Source of the DNA: Paenibacillus elgii NBRC 100335
Lineage (GTDB): Bacteria > Bacillota > Bacilli > Paenibacillales > NBRC-103111
Direction: 5' to 3'
DNA length: 64,000 bases
Assembly: GCF_004000865.1 (NCBI RefSeq)
Contig: NZ_BIMB01000001.1
Location: forward strand, 186,001-250,000
The notes under the pieces are model-generated. The model did not search any database. It was not told where the DNA came from and saw only the letters and a program-made list of their open reading frames with translations. Position numbers and translations under genes: made by a program. Each line of letters starts with the position of its first letter. Position 1 is the first letter of the stretch. Positions 33,385 through 41,495 of the stretch are shown here, one piece after another.

Positions 33385-33412
33385 TGCCTTCCGAAGAACA
33401 ATTCGGAAGGCA
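33385..33412. terminator. Terminator after the LysR gene
   Basis: TGCCTTCCGAA and TTCGGAAGGCA form a perfect 11-bp stem around 6 nt, with a T-run on the minus-strand side. It ends both the LysR gene and the mazEF remnant. Confidence 0.75.
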
Positions 33413-33418
33413 AAACAT

Positions 33419-33472
33419 CTAGTAAAATAATACTAAGTCGCCGCGATCCGGCACATACGGGTTCGTTACCAT
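33419..33472 (-). pseudogene. Truncated MazF/PemK-type toxin remnant
   Basis: Directly overlapping the antitoxin stop codon (ATGGTAA, 33472-33466) is a 17-codon frame, MVTNPYVPDRGDLVLFY, then TAG. MVxxPYVPDRGDLVW is the start of PemK/MazF toxins, which are about 110 aa, so all of the catalytic body is gone. The start/stop overlap is the usual coupling of pemI-pemK operons. Confidence 0.72.
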
Positions 33473-33657
33473 GACTCCCGTCCATGCGGCCTACCAGTGG
33501 TTACCTCTTTATGAAGATTTTCCGGCGTGACCTTGAAAAGAAGCTCCTCCAATGTTGTCGACTTTGGCTTAATGACGAGGTGGCCATCCTCCACGTCGAG
33601 ATCGACCTCGGAACCTTCCTCCCCCTCCCTAAAAAAGTATATATAAAGTATAAACAT
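33466..33657 (-). pseudogene. MazE/PemI-type antitoxin fragment, N-terminally truncated
   Basis: EGSEVDLDVEDGHLVIKPKS then LEELLFKVTPENLHKEVTTG and PHGRESW match the central and C-terminal part of MazE/PemI antitoxins, including the toxin-binding tail. The normal N-terminal AbrB strand (QKWGNSLAVRIPK) is replaced by an unrelated MFILYIYFF stretch. The antitoxin's DNA-binding half is lost, and the partner toxin is also truncated. Confidence 0.75.
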
Positions 33658-33762
33658 TTTCTTGAAGGAAGTTAATCACAGGCGGCCGGGAGAGGGGAAA
33701 CGTTTGAAATACAGAGCCTAAGGAGCGCACTCCATTAAGATTGCAGTGCATCTGTTTGAATG

Positions 33763-34389
33763 TTAGTGCTCCTGCATTAACGCTCTGACTTCTTCCTCGG
33801 AAAGTTCTGTCATGTCTACAATGGTCAATACGTCGTAGCCACGGGCAAGAAGTCGCCGGGCTGTCTGACGTTTCTCTTGAATGATGCCTTCCGCCTTGCC
33901 TTCCGCTTTGCCTTCGGCCTTTGCACCTTCAACTCTGGATGCTTCGTCACGCAAAAACTTCAGCCGTGTTTCATAAGCCATACGTGTCTCTGCGTCCTGA
34001 CTAAGAAACTCCAGCGTAGTCATCGCCTTTTTCAACATCGGTTCGTTCACCGTCAACACCTCCCATTGCTCGGGTTCCACACCTCTTAAAAACAACAACC
34101 AGTTTACCAAACCGCCTGCCACCGGAGTCGGATACTGTTCCAGCTTGGGCAATTCCATGACATGCACTTCGATATCGTCAATCAGTGGAATCAAGGTGTG
34201 ATCTTCACGCAGATGGAAAACGTTATGATAACGATCATTCGGCAGGCACGAATAATTCAGGATGTTGATCGTCACACATTTTTTCAACTCGCTGTAATTA
34301 CCGCCTTCCTTGATCTGATGGAAGTACATATTACTCCAGTAAAACAACGTCCGCTTCTCCATATGATAAGGATTGAATAACTGCATCAT
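33763..34389 (-). pseudogene. Rpn/PDDEXK_2-family transposase-like nuclease, N-terminally truncated
   Basis: The 208-aa frame holds the middle and C-terminal part of Rpn-type proteins: KRTLFYWSNMYFHQIKEGGN, then NDRYHNVFHLREDHT, LEQYPTPVAGGLVNWLLFLR, and a tail with AEGKAEGKAEGIIQEKRQTA. The N-terminal region that carries the PD-(D/E)XK active site (normally first about 90 residues) is missing. It should be inactive. A second fragment with NNRYHNLFHLREDHT lies at 38270 on the other strand. Confidence 0.78.
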
Positions 34390-34415
34390 ACATCGGAACT
34401 GGCTTCAAAACTCCT

Positions 34416-35327
34416 TCACCCTAACGAACGGCTGGTACGATCCTCAACACTTTGAATGAAAGATTGCAGGACTTCCATAAACAATCGGGCCGCCTGCCCC
34501 AAAAATTTGTCCTTACGATAAATGATACAGATGTCTTGACTCGGGGTAGGATGCAGCAGTTTAATGGCTGTGATGTTCTCACGATTCAAATAATCCAATA
34601 ACATTCGGGGCAAAATACAGCCCCCAATCCCTTGCTCTACCAGCAACAGCAGCGACGATAATGTCGAGGTCACGATGGGATTGTCCAGCACTACCCCTTT
34701 CTCCTGGCAAAGATATTGAATTAACTTCGTAATCTGGTGTTCGGGACCAAACATGACCAGCTTCAATTGCTGGATTTGTTCGAACGGGATCGCCTTCGAT
34801 TTCGCCAGAGGGTGATCCGAACGGATGGCCAAGGCAAATTCTTCGTGAAAAAGCGGTTCGATGACAATACGCTCGTCGGGATTCTCAGGTACCGTCGTTA
34901 CGCCAAGATCCCGCGTGCCTGCGACAACTTCCTTATACACCTCCGTCGATTCCGTCACGGTAAGCGAAAGCTTCGGGTAGGACCGATGGAAATCGACCAG
35001 CAAAGCGTCAAACAGCAAATCCCCATCGCCGGGAAGTATCCCGATATCCAGCTTGCCGCCTTCCATCTTTTTCAGATCCGAGATCGCCCTTTGAATATAA
35101 TCTACCCGTTCGAAGATCAGCTGACTTTGCTCCAAAAGGATTTGGCCTGCTTCGGTTAACGCGATTCGTTTGCCGATGCGGTCGAATAGAGGAAGCCCCA
35201 GCTCGTTCTCCAAAAACTTGATTTGCTGGCTGAGATTCGACTGCGTAGTGCAGAGCGTTTCGGCTGCTTTGGAGAAATGCATCTCCTTACATATGGCGGC
35301 AAAGTATTGAAGCTGTCTGAATTCCAT
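34416..35327 (-). CDS. LysR-family transcriptional regulator (CynR/GltC-like)
   Basis: A 303-aa LysR with HTH MEFRQLQYFAAICKEMHFSK and TTQSNLSQQIKFLENELGLP. The effector domain starts GGKLDIGILPGDGDLLFDAL and includes GIGGCILPRMLLDYL. The start is ATG 35327 with AAGGAG 10 nt upstream; longer in-frame extension upstream is not family-like. It is divergent from the DinB gene at 35505, a possible target. Confidence 0.92.
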   Translation of the reverse strand: MEFRQLQYFAAICKEMHFSKAAETLCTTQSNLSQQIKFLENELGLPLFDRIGKRIALTEAGQILLEQSQLIFERVDYIQRAISDLKKMEGGKLDIGILPGDGDLLFDALLVDFHRSYPKLSLTVTESTEVYKEVVAGTRDLGVTTVPENPDERIVIEPLFHEEFALAIRSDHPLAKSKAIPFEQIQQLKLVMFGPEHQITKLIQYLCQEKGVVLDNPIVTSTLSSLLLLVEQGIGGCILPRMLLDYLNRENITAIKLLHPTPSQDICIIYRKDKFLGQAARLFMEVLQSFIQSVEDRTSRSLG

Positions 35328-35504
35328 TCTTCCGCAACTCCTTCGTAAAATCATCGTTTGAGCATCAAAACATCGTGCAGGCTGGTCATTATTTAAAGTG
35401 ATCATTTTCATCGGAATTACGTGATTGTTGCGCCATGGATGAAAAGCTACACTTGGATTATGAAAGCGAATCACATCAACTAAATTTGAGGAGGCATTTA
35501 AATC

Positions 35505-35969
35505 ATGGCTCAATCGATTATTCACACAAGTCAAGTGCTGCGTCAAGTCGTCATCGGGCAGGTCCAAGGAATTTCGGAGGCGCAATTCGACGTTCAACCG
35601 GCAGGTTTCAACAATACCATCCGCTGGAATGTCGGTCATATGATCTATTGGATGGATAAGTACTCTACCCTTAGCTTCGGCTCACCGTCCGCTATTCCAG
35701 AACATTATGAGACGCTGTTTGGCTCGGGAACCAAGCCTTCGGATTGGACCATGACACCTCCCTCTAAGGATGAACTGATCCAAGGGTTAACGGCGCAGCT
35801 TTCCCGCTTCTCGGAGCTGACGCCTGAAATGCTGGATACTGCGCTTGAAGCACCGTTTGTGATGGGGCCGTTCCAATTTAGCACCGCCGGCGAATTATTC
35901 AACTTCGCGCTGATTCACGAAGCCATTCACCTTGGCACGATAACAAGCCAGCTCAAAAGCATTCAATAA
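35505..35969 (+). CDS. DinB-family protein
   Basis: A 154-aa four-helix-bundle protein of the DinB/YfiT superfamily. It has NTIRWNVGHMIYWMDKY with the first metal-binding His and NFALIHEAIHLGTITSQLK with the last two. Members are putative metal-dependent thiol transferases. GAGGAGG lies about 11 nt upstream of the ATG. Divergent from a LysR gene. Confidence 0.88.
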   Translation: MAQSIIHTSQVLRQVVIGQVQGISEAQFDVQPAGFNNTIRWNVGHMIYWMDKYSTLSFGSPSAIPEHYETLFGSGTKPSDWTMTPPSKDELIQGLTAQLSRFSELTPEMLDTALEAPFVMGPFQFSTAGELFNFALIHEAIHLGTITSQLKSIQ

Positions 35970-35996
35970 AGCTTGGCAGATCGATCTTTGCCCATA

Positions 35997-36022
35997 AAAA
36001 AAAGCAGCCCTTATCGGCTGCG
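35997..36022 (-). terminator. Terminator downstream of the alpha/beta hydrolase
   Basis: GCAGCC and GGCTGC arms around CTTATC; the A-tract at 35997-36004 reads as T8 on the minus strand. It can serve the minus-strand hydrolase gene. Confidence 0.6.
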
Positions 36023-36103
36023 CGGTCTCGGGCTTCATCAAGCTCGGGGCCGTTTCATCATCGGTACCTTATCACGTTTCTCCCTGCTTCATCGCTGCCG
36101 GCG

Positions 36104-37126
36104 TTATTGACGACTTGCAGCTTGCAATATCCATGGTCCAATTAATTTCGCCGCGTTATTCAGGATCGTTAAATGTTTCTCGCCGGGCACAATCTCGGTG
36201 AATGATTCATGGCTCACCTGCGTCGCCAGATTGGCGAATGCCACAACTTTCTGAGGGTTCATAATTTCATCCTCGGCCCCTACCCACAGACCGAATGGCC
36301 TGTCAATGCCGGCAACTTCCTGCGACGGCCGCGTAGGATTGAGCGAAAGCGCCATATTGACACTGTTGTACTGGACAAGCCCTATACCCGACTTCATCTG
36401 TTCTTCCGAATAATTATACCGGACTCCTGCCGCATGTCCTTTCAGCAATCCACCAGTAAGCTCGTGGGCGACGAAAGCTTTGACGCACACCGTAGCGAAA
36501 TTGCCTTTGCCTTCATTCATTGTGTACGATTTCGGACCAAAATCCGGTGCAACGAACAAATAGCCATTTACGAATTCGTGGTATGGGGAATTAATATAAT
36601 TGACTACGAGTCCGGCTCCGGCAGAATGACCGCCTAAAAATACAGGCACGGAAGGGAACTGACGATGCGCGGCACTTATCATGCTTGTTATATCATCGTA
36701 CACTTGTTTTACACTTGGCGCATCTCCTCGATCTCCGGCAGACAATCCATGGCCTCTAATATCTGGCAGGTACGTTGCGATTCCATAATTTTGACTTAAT
36801 TGTTCCCCTATCGGCTGGTAGCCTGCCCCGCTGTTAGCGCCTGAGCCGTGATAAAATATGACAACTGCTTTCGGATTGGCAGGAACGTAACTTCGGTATG
36901 CCAATCGAATATGATCGTTCGACTCCACATACTGAACATGATCGGTTGCCAGCCGACTCCCGGTGCCCGCATCGGGTGGGCCAACCCCTTCCGATGATAC
37001 GTCAGAAACCACGTTGTCGGAAAATCGACAGGATGAAAGCGGGGTCGCGGCATAAGTTACAATACCCGTGAAGACAATCATCAGAATACCAAGAACAATC
37101 AGCAACGGTCTCTTGATGCTTTTCAT
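36104..37126 (-). CDS. Alpha/beta-hydrolase (lysophospholipase-like), membrane-anchored or secreted
   Basis: The 340-aa protein begins with a hydrophobic signal/anchor segment (PLLIVLGILMIVFTGIVTYA). The alpha/beta-hydrolase core has oxyanion HGSGANSGAGYQP, nucleophile elbow FLGGHSAGAGLVVNY (Ser), acid near VGAEDEIMNP and His in PGEKHLTILNN. It likely hydrolyses lipids or esters outside the membrane. It lies third in a run with a PadR regulator and a small membrane protein on the same strand, so it may share their regulation. Confidence 0.86.
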   Translation of the reverse strand: MKSIKRPLLIVLGILMIVFTGIVTYAATPLSSCRFSDNVVSDVSSEGVGPPDAGTGSRLATDHVQYVESNDHIRLAYRSYVPANPKAVVIFYHGSGANSGAGYQPIGEQLSQNYGIATYLPDIRGHGLSAGDRGDAPSVKQVYDDITSMISAAHRQFPSVPVFLGGHSAGAGLVVNYINSPYHEFVNGYLFVAPDFGPKSYTMNEGKGNFATVCVKAFVAHELTGGLLKGHAAGVRYNYSEEQMKSGIGLVQYNSVNMALSLNPTRPSQEVAGIDRPFGLWVGAEDEIMNPQKVVAFANLATQVSHESFTEIVPGEKHLTILNNAAKLIGPWILQAASRQ

Positions 37127-37175
37127 ATCATCCTTCTCCTGCCTTATCCGCGATGAATGCGGTCGAAATCATCTC

Positions 37176-37547
37176 TTAACGAAACCAGGCTTTCGCTTCC
37201 GAGTTGTTTAATCTCCATATAACGATGATCGGGAGGATAATGCCTAGTAAAAATCCGATGTTGTGCCAAACCGCGAACTCGACTATCCGCAGCAGGATAA
37301 GAATGCCGGAAAGAACGATGGCCGCGCTGCGCCGGGACGTATCGGGAGTATTTAGACGAGAAGCTATATACAATGCCGCAAAACCAAACACAACCATAAC
37401 AATGCAAATGATTTTCTTGACCATTTCTGCACTGCCAAACGAGTAGACGCCATTAAAAACATTTAACATGGCTGCAAGGTAAATCAGAATTTGAACAAAC
37501 GTCACCGTAGGCGGTTTTTTTGCACGGGCTTCTTGATTACTTGGCAT
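37176..37547 (-). CDS. Small integral membrane protein
   Basis: A 123-aa protein with four predicted helices (QILIYLAAMLNVFNGVYSFG, IICIVMVVFGFAALYIA, AAIVLSGILILLRIVEFAVW, IGFLLGIILPIIVIW). No family is recognised. AGGAG is 8 nt from ATG 37547, which itself lies 5 bp after the PadR stop codon, so the pair is an operon. PadR-associated small membrane proteins are often the regulated target. Confidence 0.75.
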   Translation of the reverse strand: MPSNQEARAKKPPTVTFVQILIYLAAMLNVFNGVYSFGSAEMVKKIICIVMVVFGFAALYIASRLNTPDTSRRSAAIVLSGILILLRIVEFAVWHNIGFLLGIILPIIVIWRLNNSEAKAWFR

Positions 37548-37552
37548 AGGGG

Positions 37553-38200
37553 CTACTCCTTTTTCATTTGCTTTTGTTGGAGGGCCGAGGAGTGCAGCGC
37601 CGCTTCGGCTTGATCGCACCATTGCAATACCATTTCTGCGAACTCTAATCCATAGCGCTTTAGCATCGACGGACCTTGAAGAGACGAATCGTCCCCCGGA
37701 CGATCCCACGAACTGCCTGGCTGGACTCCTTGAATTGCACCCAAGAACCATTCGAAGCTGGCCCGTCGCTCCCTTATCAGATGGATTAGCAGCTCCGGTC
37801 CCTCCTGACTGGCAAATAAAAATTTGACAAGATTCTCGTCCCTAATTTGTATCGGTGCAGACGGGGCAGAAAGCCAGTTGCGCAAAGCTTCCCGGCCCGT
37901 GTCCGTAAGCTGCCACCGCTGACGCGACCTCGGCCCTTCGATGCCGTTCGGTGCTTCAATGAGTTGCAGCGCCTCAAGCACCTTCAATTGAGGATACAAC
38001 TGTCCGTCACTAATTCCCCAAAAAAATCCGACCGATCGTTTCGCCGCCTCGCGAATTTCATAGCCGCTTCGAGGCTGCAAAGAAAGAAAGCCTAGAATAG
38101 TCCAGGCCGTCGGGGTAAGTTCCAAATTATCCCCGGCAGGCCGTACCGGATTCGAATTCATTTCCTTGCTGTCATCGCCCTTGATATGCAATGCTTTCAC
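37553..38200 (-). CDS. PadR-family transcriptional regulator
   Basis: The 215-aa protein has an N-terminal PadR winged helix (LTPTAWTILGFLSLQPRSGY; ISDGQLYPQLKVLEALQLIE; RWQLTDTGREALRNWL) and a long C-terminal Vir_act_alpha_C-type helical domain. Start GTG 38200 follows AAAGG closely. A perfect 13-bp inverted repeat lies about 15 bp upstream, so autoregulation is very likely. Confidence 0.9.
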   Translation of the reverse strand: MKALHIKGDDSKEMNSNPVRPAGDNLELTPTAWTILGFLSLQPRSGYEIREAAKRSVGFFWGISDGQLYPQLKVLEALQLIEAPNGIEGPRSRQRWQLTDTGREALRNWLSAPSAPIQIRDENLVKFLFASQEGPELLIHLIRERRASFEWFLGAIQGVQPGSSWDRPGDDSSLQGPSMLKRYGLEFAEMVLQWCDQAEAALHSSALQQKQMKKE

Positions 38201-38213
38201 CAGCCTTTTGCAA

Positions 38214-38242
38214 CAATAATATCTCTCCCAGAGATATTATTG
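38214..38242. promoter_or_regulatory. Perfect palindromic PadR operator
   Basis: CAATAATATCTCT (38214-38226), CCC, then AGAGATATTATTG (38230-38242): 13 of 13 arm bases are complementary. It lies immediately upstream of the PadR start codon. Confidence 0.75.
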
Positions 38243-38549
38243 CACTCTTCAGCATCCATTGTCAAACCGAACAACCGTTATCATAATTTGTTCCATCTCC
38301 GGGAAGATCATACGTGCGCTGGAGTTTCTAAGCCGGGATCGAGAAGCCCATGCTCATGCACCGAAGCAAAAACTTCTGCCGGACATCGAATCCCAGACCG
38401 TGTGTACACGTCTGAGCGCACCATGAAACAGGGAAGAGCAAAGGCATTACCATGAGCTTGTCCCATAAGGCTACGCCCGTTGATAATGCCTCCAGTGAAT
38501 CGTTTCATTCCAAGCTAAAAGTTTGAAGCATGCTATCTAATCAATCAAG
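38243..38549. other. 307-bp gap with gene debris
   Basis: Apart from the Rpn fragment at 38270-38314, no gene with a ribosome binding site is seen. A minus-strand frame (38308-38508) has poor composition and no recognised motif. Confidence 0.45.
38270..38314 (+). pseudogene. Second fragment of an Rpn/PDDEXK_2-type gene
   Basis: Plus-strand translation NNRYHNLFHLREDHT matches NDRYHNVFHLREDHT of the truncated gene at 33763-34389 (13 of 15 residues), and the DNA is also similar. The flanks diverge at once, so only a short relic remains, in opposite orientation. Confidence 0.68.
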
Positions 38550-39704
38550 TTAGTAGCTTGCTTGACCTTCAGTCTTACGGCCGGTAATGAGCAGCTGTAC
38601 TCCGATCATTGCCGCAGTAATAACAAGCATGGAGAGAAGCGCAGCAATAAAGCTTCCACTATAATCATAAATTGCTCCAATTAACAATGGCCCCATCGCA
38701 CCTATAATATAACCTCCACACTGAGACATCGCCGACCATGCCCCAGCTTCCTCCGATGTATCCGTCTCAACAATCGGCAGCATAAGTGCCAATGGAAACA
38801 ATCCTCCTGCGCCAATTCCTAGACATATGACAGCCGGCAGCATGGGGAGCTGGAGCAATAACATAACAATTCCTATAAGCTCGGACACACTGCAGAGAAT
38901 TAGGAAAAATCTTCGTTTGCCGAATCGGGCGACAAGACCGGGAACCGTTAATGATACGGGAATTTGAATAAGGGTAAAGATGGTAAGGAGCATGGCCGAG
39001 CTTGCCGGGCTGTACCCAAAGCTATGTGCAATTGGTGAAATCCATGCCGTAACCGAATAAAACATACTTGCCATGAGTCCAAAAAATAACGTTAACAGCA
39101 TAGCTCTTTTATTGCGAATGGGCAGCTTGGAACGTACCAAACTTTTTTGTTCGGCTCGGTTTCGAAGAAAAACCGACCAAACGAGTAAGGCAATAACGCC
39201 TAAAATGACCCAGCATGACAAGGTCAACGTTAAGCTGTGATGGCTTCGATTGTAAATAGGAATAGAATATGCGGAAGCAATTGCCGCCCCTACGGTCATG
39301 GATGCGGAATATATACTTATAATACTTGGCTTCGCAGGGAAATACTTTTTAATAAATCCGGACAGCAGAGGCCCCGCCAAGCTGATCCCGATCCCGCCGA
39401 TCAAGGCACTAACAACTAATATAAAGACTGAGCTGACGATCCCCCGCAAAGCGGTTGCCCCCGTAATTAGGAACAATGCAAGAAAAATGGTGCGTTCCAG
39501 CCCCAATCGATCACGTAATGCTGTTGCCGCAGGAGCAAAAATCCCCATGCATAATACAGGAAATGTCGTGAGCAAACTTGCCGTTAGCCCGCTCATTCCG
39601 AGTTCACCTTGCAGGGTACCAAGCAAAGGGGCGACAGATGTAATAATCGGTCTTAGGTTTAAAGCTGCAACAAAAATAGCTAACAGTAAATAAAGCTTTT
39701 TCAT
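38550..39704 (-). CDS. MFS transporter, CynX/NimT (YycB) family
   Basis: The 384-aa protein has twelve predicted helices and family-specific segments: LNLRPIITSVAPLLGTLQGE, GIGISLAGPLLSGFIKKYFP, and a C-terminal AGAWSAMSQCGGYIIGAMGP. CynX/NimT proteins transport cyanate, 2-nitroimidazole or related small compounds. AAGGAGG is 9 nt from ATG 39704. It is divergent from a CynR-like LysR gene, as in cyn-type loci, but no cyanase gene is present. Confidence 0.92.
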   Translation of the reverse strand: MKKLYLLLAIFVAALNLRPIITSVAPLLGTLQGELGMSGLTASLLTTFPVLCMGIFAPAATALRDRLGLERTIFLALFLITGATALRGIVSSVFILVVSALIGGIGISLAGPLLSGFIKKYFPAKPSIISIYSASMTVGAAIASAYSIPIYNRSHHSLTLTLSCWVILGVIALLVWSVFLRNRAEQKSLVRSKLPIRNKRAMLLTLFFGLMASMFYSVTAWISPIAHSFGYSPASSAMLLTIFTLIQIPVSLTVPGLVARFGKRRFFLILCSVSELIGIVMLLLQLPMLPAVICLGIGAGGLFPLALMLPIVETDTSEEAGAWSAMSQCGGYIIGAMGPLLIGAIYDYSGSFIAALLSMLVITAAMIGVQLLITGRKTEGQASY

Positions 39705-39769
39705 CTGTATAGCCTCCTTCATTCTTATCTGTGTAACACACATTAAGTATATGGATTTAAATTTCATTG

Positions 39770-39787
39770 ATAAATCCTATAATTTAT
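39770..39787. promoter_or_regulatory. Candidate LysR box between CynX-like and LysR genes
   Basis: ATAAATCCTATAATTTAT is an interrupted palindrome in the divergent promoter region, placed about 45 bp before the LysR start. TGTGTAACACA at 39730-39740 is a second dyad nearer the transporter. Confidence 0.42.
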
Positions 39788-39831
39788 ATTATTATGATAG
39801 TAAAATACTATTAATAATCAGGAGTCGTTGC

Positions 39832-40731
39832 ATGGACACTCGAAATATACAGTACTTTATGGCCGTATTCGAGCATCTTCATTTTACGAAAGCTGCCGAA
39901 GAGCTTGGAATCTCACAGCCAACATTAAGTCAGCAAATTCGCATACTTGAAGCAGAGTTTGGCACACCGCTTTTTGACCGCATCGGTAAAAAGGTGGTCG
40001 CGACCGAAGCCGGCAAGCTCCTGCGGCAATATGGAACGAAAATGCTGCAAGCAGAGCTGGATGCCAAAAACGCCATTAAAGAACTTTTGTCCGGAGAGCG
40101 AGGCACGGTTCGGCTAGCCGTATTGCCCTCCGATTTGGATTTTCAGCTCGTTCCGCTGTTCGTCCAATTTAAGTCGAAGTATCCCGGCATTCAGCTGCAG
40201 GCTTTCTCCACTATATACATACAAGAAGAAGTGCTGAACCATAAAGTCGATATCGGGATTGGGTTACAAGGTCCGGCGGATAAAAGATTAATTCAAATTC
40301 CGCTTGGTTGTGAGCCCTATCATTTGATCGTGCATTCGGCAAGCGAGCTTTCCAACAGGAAGGAGATCACGCTGCAAGAACTGCAGCATCATTCATTAGT
40401 GATGTATCCCAAAGGCTATTTGGGTCGCGATTTGGTTGATGAGGTTTGTAGAAATGAAGGATTTGAATTAACTACCGTTATGGAGACCGATTCAGCCACT
40501 TCGCTGCTGCAATTAGTGTCTGCTGGCGTAGGCGCTGCGATACAGCCTAAAGGATTGCTTAGACAAAATCCGGAACGACCGGATCTCGTAGCTATACCTA
40601 TTACAGGACCAACACCTGTACGTCACCTGGAGCTAATGTACTGTGCCGATCGATTTATTAGCAGCTCTCAACAGCAATTAACGAATTGGCTGATCGACTT
40701 CTTTAAGAAAGGATTAGCGACAAAAAAATAA
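39832..40731 (+). CDS. LysR-family regulator (CynR-like)
   Basis: A 299-aa LysR: MDTRNIQYFMAVFEHLHFTK, SQPTLSQQIRILEAEFGTPL, and effector domain GTVRLAVLPSDLDFQLVPLF and SAGVGAAIQPKGLL. AGGAG is 8 nt upstream of ATG 39832. It is divergent from the CynX-like transporter, which it probably controls. Confidence 0.92.
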   Translation: MDTRNIQYFMAVFEHLHFTKAAEELGISQPTLSQQIRILEAEFGTPLFDRIGKKVVATEAGKLLRQYGTKMLQAELDAKNAIKELLSGERGTVRLAVLPSDLDFQLVPLFVQFKSKYPGIQLQAFSTIYIQEEVLNHKVDIGIGLQGPADKRLIQIPLGCEPYHLIVHSASELSNRKEITLQELQHHSLVMYPKGYLGRDLVDEVCRNEGFELTTVMETDSATSLLQLVSAGVGAAIQPKGLLRQNPERPDLVAIPITGPTPVRHLELMYCADRFISSSQQQLTNWLIDFFKKGLATKK

Positions 40732-40732
40732 A

Positions 40733-40785
40733 GCAGGACAACGCTCTTGTAAGACATAAGAACGTTATACTGCTCTTGCTTTTTC
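40733..40785 (+). terminator. Terminator after the CynR-like gene
   Basis: AGCAG/CTGCT outer and AACG/CGTT plus CTT/AAG inner pairings form an interrupted hairpin followed by a T-run (CTTGCTTTTT). Confidence 0.55.
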
Positions 40786-40791
40786 GCCGCC

Positions 40792-41472
40792 TTACAGGGA
40801 CCTGGCAAGACGAAAGCCGAGATCATCGATTCGAAATGTAGGATGACTGCGGCGGCGGCACGTTGCCCCGCAGCCTCTCGCCTCTTCGGCCCAGCTGCCG
40901 CCGCGGAAAATTCGATAGGAACCGTATACTTTCTCGTCGTATATATCCCAGCACCATTCCCAAACGTTTCCTAACATATCATAGAGCCCCCACGCATTCG
41001 GCCGCTTTTGACCTACCCGATGTACCATGCCCCCAGAGTTTTCATCATACCAGGCTATTTCATCAAGCTTGCCGTACCGGTAACCGCCCGTCCCTGCTTT
41101 ACACGCATACTGCCATTCCGCTTCCGTAGGCAGACGGTAACCATTCGCTTCCCGATTCCAGACGACATTTTCACCGTCATCGCTTATCAAGTAACATTCC
41201 TGTAGACCCGAGTACCGGGAAAGCAAATTACAAAATAAGATCGCATCGTTCCACGAGACATCCGCAACCGGAGCCTGAGGCTCTTCATGAGGTCCGACTG
41301 TCTTATGCACGATCGAGGAATATAACGCCTTCGTAACAGGAACCGGTGCAAGCAAGAAAGAATTCACCTGAGCCGTCCATGCCGTTTTTATTCGATCATC
41401 CCTTAATTCAACTTCACCTGCGGGAATTGTCATCATGGGATACTCCGTATTACTATGCCGTTCGTTTGACAC
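40792..41472 (-). CDS. SUMF1/FGE-like (formylglycine-generating enzyme fold) protein
   Basis: The 226-aa protein has the FGE-sulfatase fold signatures PVADVSWNDAILFCNLLSRY, YRLPTEAEWQYACKAGTGGY, NAWGLYDMLGNVWEWCWDIY, FRGGSWAEEARGC and FRIDDLGFRLARSL. The copper-binding cysteine pair of true FGE is not clearly present, so it may act in another reaction or as a binding domain. GTG 41472 has GGAGG 7 nt upstream. It lies 23 bp after a TetR gene on the same strand, an unusual pairing with no sulfatase in view. Confidence 0.88.
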   Translation of the reverse strand: MSNERHSNTEYPMMTIPAGEVELRDDRIKTAWTAQVNSFLLAPVPVTKALYSSIVHKTVGPHEEPQAPVADVSWNDAILFCNLLSRYSGLQECYLISDDGENVVWNREANGYRLPTEAEWQYACKAGTGGYRYGKLDEIAWYDENSGGMVHRVGQKRPNAWGLYDMLGNVWEWCWDIYDEKVYGSYRIFRGGSWAEEARGCGATCRRRSHPTFRIDDLGFRLARSL

Positions 41473-41495
41473 CTGTCTTCCTCCGTTCCTGTTCA

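Noticed and set aside
34200-34246. Possible CRISPR or tandem repeats anywhere in the window
   Set aside because: No regularly spaced repeats were found. The AEGK repeat in the Rpn fragment near 33900 is a short coding repeat only.
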